From Spirochaetota bacterium (GTDB lineage: Bacteria; Spirochaetota; UBA4802; UBA5550): a stretch of 53,527 bases of DNA. The translations under genes and the position numbers were made by a program. Under the pieces are notes generated by a model. The model had not been told where the DNA came from. It did no database searches and saw only the letters and a program-made list of their open reading frames with translations. The stretch spans positions 1 through 53,527 of the forward strand of contig QKCL01000003.1 in assembly GCA_003246895.1 (NCBI GenBank), in the 5' to 3' direction. Shown here one piece after another: positions 50,733 to 53,527 of this stretch. Position 1 is the first letter of the stretch, and the number at the start of each line of letters is the position of its first letter.

Positions 50733-52097
50733 TTATATTCCAAATCCCACGGAAAATGAAAGCTGGTTGAGTCCGGTTTTCATGTTCCGTGCATAGTTGA
50801 AGCCTATGGCAGGTATAGCAACCCTTTTCAGGTACAGCCTTAATCCGGCTCCGGGCCCATAATATGCCATGTTTTCATCGGCAGCATTCTTAAACGTGCC
50901 CTGTTCCCAGAACGCCAGAACAGTTGCAAAACCCCATGAAAATTTTGTGACAGGAATTTCATATGAGGTCTTTGATCCCAGGTACCAGTCCGAGGCAATT
51001 ATATCTCCTGGCAGTGTCTGAAAGCCTTCACGGGATCCTATCCTGTCCTGGAATATTACAGGCTGATCTCCTGCCGCACCGCTTATAAAAAAACGGAGCT
51101 TGTTGCTTTTTAGAATTTTATGAGAGTATTCCGCCGTGATTTTTGATGTCGTATAGTGTTTGTCCGTCTCCGAATCGGGGTCTTCGAGAGTAAAATTTTC
51201 TGAGATATCCACTTTTCCTCTTATGCCGAAGTTAAGGAATTCATTGTATCTCATTCGGTTTATGACGATCTGGCATCCTGAAAATATTTTTTCACCGGAG
51301 CCGGGTTCATTGAGGTTTTCTTTGTATTCACCGTCAATTTCTGAACTTCTGTAGCCGTTTATTATACGGAGATTAACATATCTGCTGATGTAATAACCAA
51401 AGCCCATGCTTAGGTTTATGCTTTCAGATCTGTATTTCTGGAATAGTCTTTCTTCCTGGTCTCCTGTTTCAATTTCACTGTTTGCATAACTCGAGAAGAT
51501 GTTGTAGTTAAAATTGCTGCCCAGGAACGAGTCGTCAGTATATCCCCCCATGAAAGACTTTGAAAGTGTTGAGTACATTCCGCCTATGAAGATCCTTTTG
51601 TTGAGTCCAAGGAAATTGTTTTCCATGACAAAGAGTCCGTATGTTGTGGAATGGCCGTTGTCTATATACATGGGTATTGGGATGAGTGTGACCTTCTCCT
51701 TAACATGAACACCAATTATTACCTCATTGTTTTCATCTTTCATGTATGTGATGTTTATGTAACTGAAAATACCCCTGCCATTGAGCCTGTTAACCGCATC
51801 GTATGGAGAAAAATCCGTTAAAAACTTTCCTTCTATGTTTCCCACAGCCCTTAATATGAGCGATTCCCTTGTCTTGATATTGCCTGTTACTATTACAGAA
51901 CTTATTACAAGATTACCGTTATCTGAAATAAAATCCGATTTCTGCTTGTCAAGATATTCCTTTTCATAAAGCAGTGAGGATTTGTCCGGCAGTTCCGGCT
52001 GTGAGAATGTGTACTGTATACTGCAGACAGCGATTATAGCAGACAGTGTCATGACGGTTAATGTTTTTCTGATTGCCGAGATCATTTTCGCACTCAC
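50733..52097 (-). CDS. Omp85-like outer-membrane protein with a single POTRA
   Basis: 454 residues with a signal peptide (ending YTFS-QP). Residues ~60-140 look like one POTRA domain (VISSVIVTGNIKTRESLILRAVG...FSYINITYM). The rest is beta-strand rich with alternating aromatic residues and ends in SFSVGFGI, and a GPGAGLRLYLKRVAIPAIGFNY stretch that resembles the last strands of Omp85 barrels. BamA has five POTRA domains, so this is a shorter relative. The start is GTG at 52097, overlapping the mtaB stop by one base, and ATG at 52085 is an alternative. It may insert or secrete proteins, or move lipids. Confidence 0.75.
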   Translation of the reverse strand: MSAKMISAIRKTLTVMTLSAIIAVCSIQYTFSQPELPDKSSLLYEKEYLDKQKSDFISDNGNLVISSVIVTGNIKTRESLILRAVGNIEGKFLTDFSPYDAVNRLNGRGIFSYINITYMKDENNEVIIGVHVKEKVTLIPIPMYIDNGHSTTYGLFVMENNFLGLNKRIFIGGMYSTLSKSFMGGYTDDSFLGSNFNYNIFSSYANSEIETGDQEERLFQKYRSESINLSMGFGYYISRYVNLRIINGYRSSEIDGEYKENLNEPGSGEKIFSGCQIVINRMRYNEFLNFGIRGKVDISENFTLEDPDSETDKHYTTSKITAEYSHKILKSNKLRFFISGAAGDQPVIFQDRIGSREGFQTLPGDIIASDWYLGSKTSYEIPVTKFSWGFATVLAFWEQGTFKNAADENMAYYGPGAGLRLYLKRVAIPAIGFNYARNMKTGLNQLSFSVGFGI

Positions 52098-53350
52098 TAT
52101 ACCAGTGTCCCTTTGAGTACATAGTTTTTTTCATCAAGGATGGTGTTGACCGCATGGAAACTGTTTTTTTCAAGTTCTGATCCTATTTCAACTGGGATGT
52201 AGTATTCGTTGTGGCCCGTTGTAAAATCTTTGCCTGTTTTCTCTGTCAGGACAGTGGATTTTCTGTTATTGAATCTGGAGTAATAGTTGAGCTTCTGTTC
52301 ATGGCAGAGGTCTGTAATTATTTTACTCCGTTCGGTTTTGACTATTTCAGGTATCTGGCTCTCCATGACGGCTGCTTTTGTGCCCGGTCTGGGGGAGAAT
52401 CTGAAAGTGTGTATGTGTGAGTACCCGACGTTTTTTATCAGATTTAAGGTATCCCTGAATTCAGAATCGCTTTCACCGGGAAAACCTGCGATTACATCTG
52501 TAGTGAAGTTGAAATCCATGTCTATTGATTTGAGTTTGTCAGCGACCTGGAGATACTTTTCGCCCGTATAGGGCCTGTTCATCCTTTCAAGCACACTGTT
52601 GCTCCCGCTCTGGAGAGACAGGTGCAGGTGCCTGACCATTTTTTCATGTGCAAAGAGCTCAAGGAGACTGTTCTCTGTACAGTCCGGATCAAGTGAAGTC
52701 AGGTGAAGTCTGTATTTCCCCTTAATTTTCAGCAGCCTCTCAAGAAGTCCCGGGAGCCCCTCTCCTTCATGCCTGTATTTTCCGATGTTGACTCCGGTTA
52801 GTATAATCTCCTTGTAGCCATGTTCCAGGAGGGTTTGAAATTCAGTCAGTACCTGGTCCATGGGCTTGCTCACGGGAGTTCCCCTGTGGAAGGGAATGAT
52901 GCAGTAGGAGCAGAAGTTGTCGCACCCGTCCTGGATTTTCAGGTTCACCCTGCTCGTTGAGCTCATGAGGGGGGGAGTGAATCTGAATCTTGCCGCAGTG
53001 TCTGTCTCCAGTTCCTCTGCTGAAATATTCTCATCAATTATATCCGGAATCAGATATTTGTGGTCATTTGAAATATATGTTATGTTCCGGTCTGTTTTAA
53101 TCTCATCGCCGGAACAGCCTGTCACAATTATTCTTCGGGGGGTGTTCTCTCCGGTAAATCCCATGGCCTGATATATTATCTGCCTGGTTTTTCTTTCGCT
53201 TTTCTGTGTTACGGCGCATGAGTTTATGATAAATATATCGGCGTCATTTGAAAACGTTATTTCATGGCCTCTCATTTGAAGAAGAGTTGAAACTGATTCA
53301 ATTTCCGACTGGTTTAGTCTGCATCCAAGCGAGGTTATTTTTATTTTCAT
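52097..53350 (-). CDS. mtaB: tRNA t6A37 methylthiotransferase
   Basis: About 417 residues. N-terminal UPF0004 domain with three cluster cysteines, including SLGCRLNQSE and INSCAVTQKSERKTRQ; radical SAM motif CDNFCSYCIIPFHRG; then HLSLQSGSNSVLERMNRPYT, and a C-terminal TRAM-like region. SLGCRLNQ plus SCAVT marks the MtaB (e-MtaB/YqeV) group rather than MiaB (GCQMN) or RimO. It adds a methylthio group to t6A37 of ANN-decoding tRNAs. The ATG at 53350 is chosen over the upstream TTG, which has no suitable ribosome binding site. A TTGACA lies at 53410-53405 in the leader. Confidence 0.9.
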   Translation of the reverse strand: MKIKITSLGCRLNQSEIESVSTLLQMRGHEITFSNDADIFIINSCAVTQKSERKTRQIIYQAMGFTGENTPRRIIVTGCSGDEIKTDRNITYISNDHKYLIPDIIDENISAEELETDTAARFRFTPPLMSSTSRVNLKIQDGCDNFCSYCIIPFHRGTPVSKPMDQVLTEFQTLLEHGYKEIILTGVNIGKYRHEGEGLPGLLERLLKIKGKYRLHLTSLDPDCTENSLLELFAHEKMVRHLHLSLQSGSNSVLERMNRPYTGEKYLQVADKLKSIDMDFNFTTDVIAGFPGESDSEFRDTLNLIKNVGYSHIHTFRFSPRPGTKAAVMESQIPEIVKTERSKIITDLCHEQKLNYYSRFNNRKSTVLTEKTGKDFTTGHNEYYIPVEIGSELEKNSFHAVNTILDEKNYVLKGTLV

Positions 53351-53527
53351 ACTAATTCTTTGCAAATCCTGAAATACTGTCAGAGTTTATGATGGCGTCC
53401 TGTCTGTCAATACAAGTTTGACGGTAATAATGTATGATTTGCCATATATTGTCTATTTATTTTTTAGGCATCATATATATAAATATGAATATATAATTAT
53501 TTAAAATAATTAAAATATTTATTGTCG

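Overview
The window reads as chromosomal sequence from a diderm bacterium. TolC-family and Omp85-type outer-membrane proteins, an OmpA-domain protein and several lipoproteins with signal peptidase II sites support this. The metabolism looks anaerobic or facultative: many [4Fe-4S] ferredoxin-type and radical-SAM enzymes, a CoA-disulfide-reductase-like NADH oxidase and a biotin-type carboxyltransferase. My best guess is a spirochaete or a related uncultured lineage, but no marker gene here settles it. I found no rRNA, tRNA, CRISPR array or intact insertion sequence. The first ~900 bp is visibly AT-richer than the rest and is followed by a gene-free cluster of nested palindromes.

Layout. 1-1420: the tail of an unknown gene, a small lipoprotein gene and a hairpin-rich gene-free stretch. 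1421-6014: a cobalamin-type radical SAM enzyme (-) and a GlcD/GlcF-like 2-hydroxyacid dehydrogenase pair (+). 6212-14688, all on -: a small Cys-rich protein, a CsgG-like lipocalin-like protein, the thiM-thiE thiazole salvage pair, an OmpA-domain protein with a coiled-coil lipoprotein, an NCS2 purine permease and two paralogous RICIN-like secreted proteins. 15262-18656: aldo/keto reductase-ferredoxin fusion, phosphoribosyltransferase, PlsC and DUF362-ferredoxin. 18832-23043: an AhpF-like flavoprotein, a two-CxxC protein disulfide oxidoreductase, and two permeases plus a binding protein of a polar amino acid ABC importer whose ATPase gene is absent.

23060-29933 is a divergent locus. tetR-tolC lie on one strand; a universal stress protein and an RND pump lie on the other. 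A perfect palindrome at the tetR promoter looks like the operator. 30049-31728 is an oxaloacetate decarboxylase alpha-like protein with an altered biotinyl motif. 32036-38802 is a tight four-gene operon: membrane alkaline-phosphatase-superfamily enzyme, SPASM-like radical SAM, MacB-type permease without an ATPase, and a GT39-like membrane glycosyltransferase. I consider it the best candidate for an undescribed system, probably building or modifying an envelope polymer. 38824-42974 (-) holds an ABC-2 exporter with a GlsB/YeaQ protein, then a membrane metallophosphoesterase with TerC.

43175-53350 holds a 1003-residue PPDK-like protein with a long unrecognised N-terminal region and no TIM barrel, a LysE-like exporter, a CoA-disulfide reductase with rhodanese domain, a chemotaxis receptor, an Omp85-like barrel with one POTRA, and MtaB.

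Functions are assigned from motifs and domain order read directly in the translations; no database search was run.
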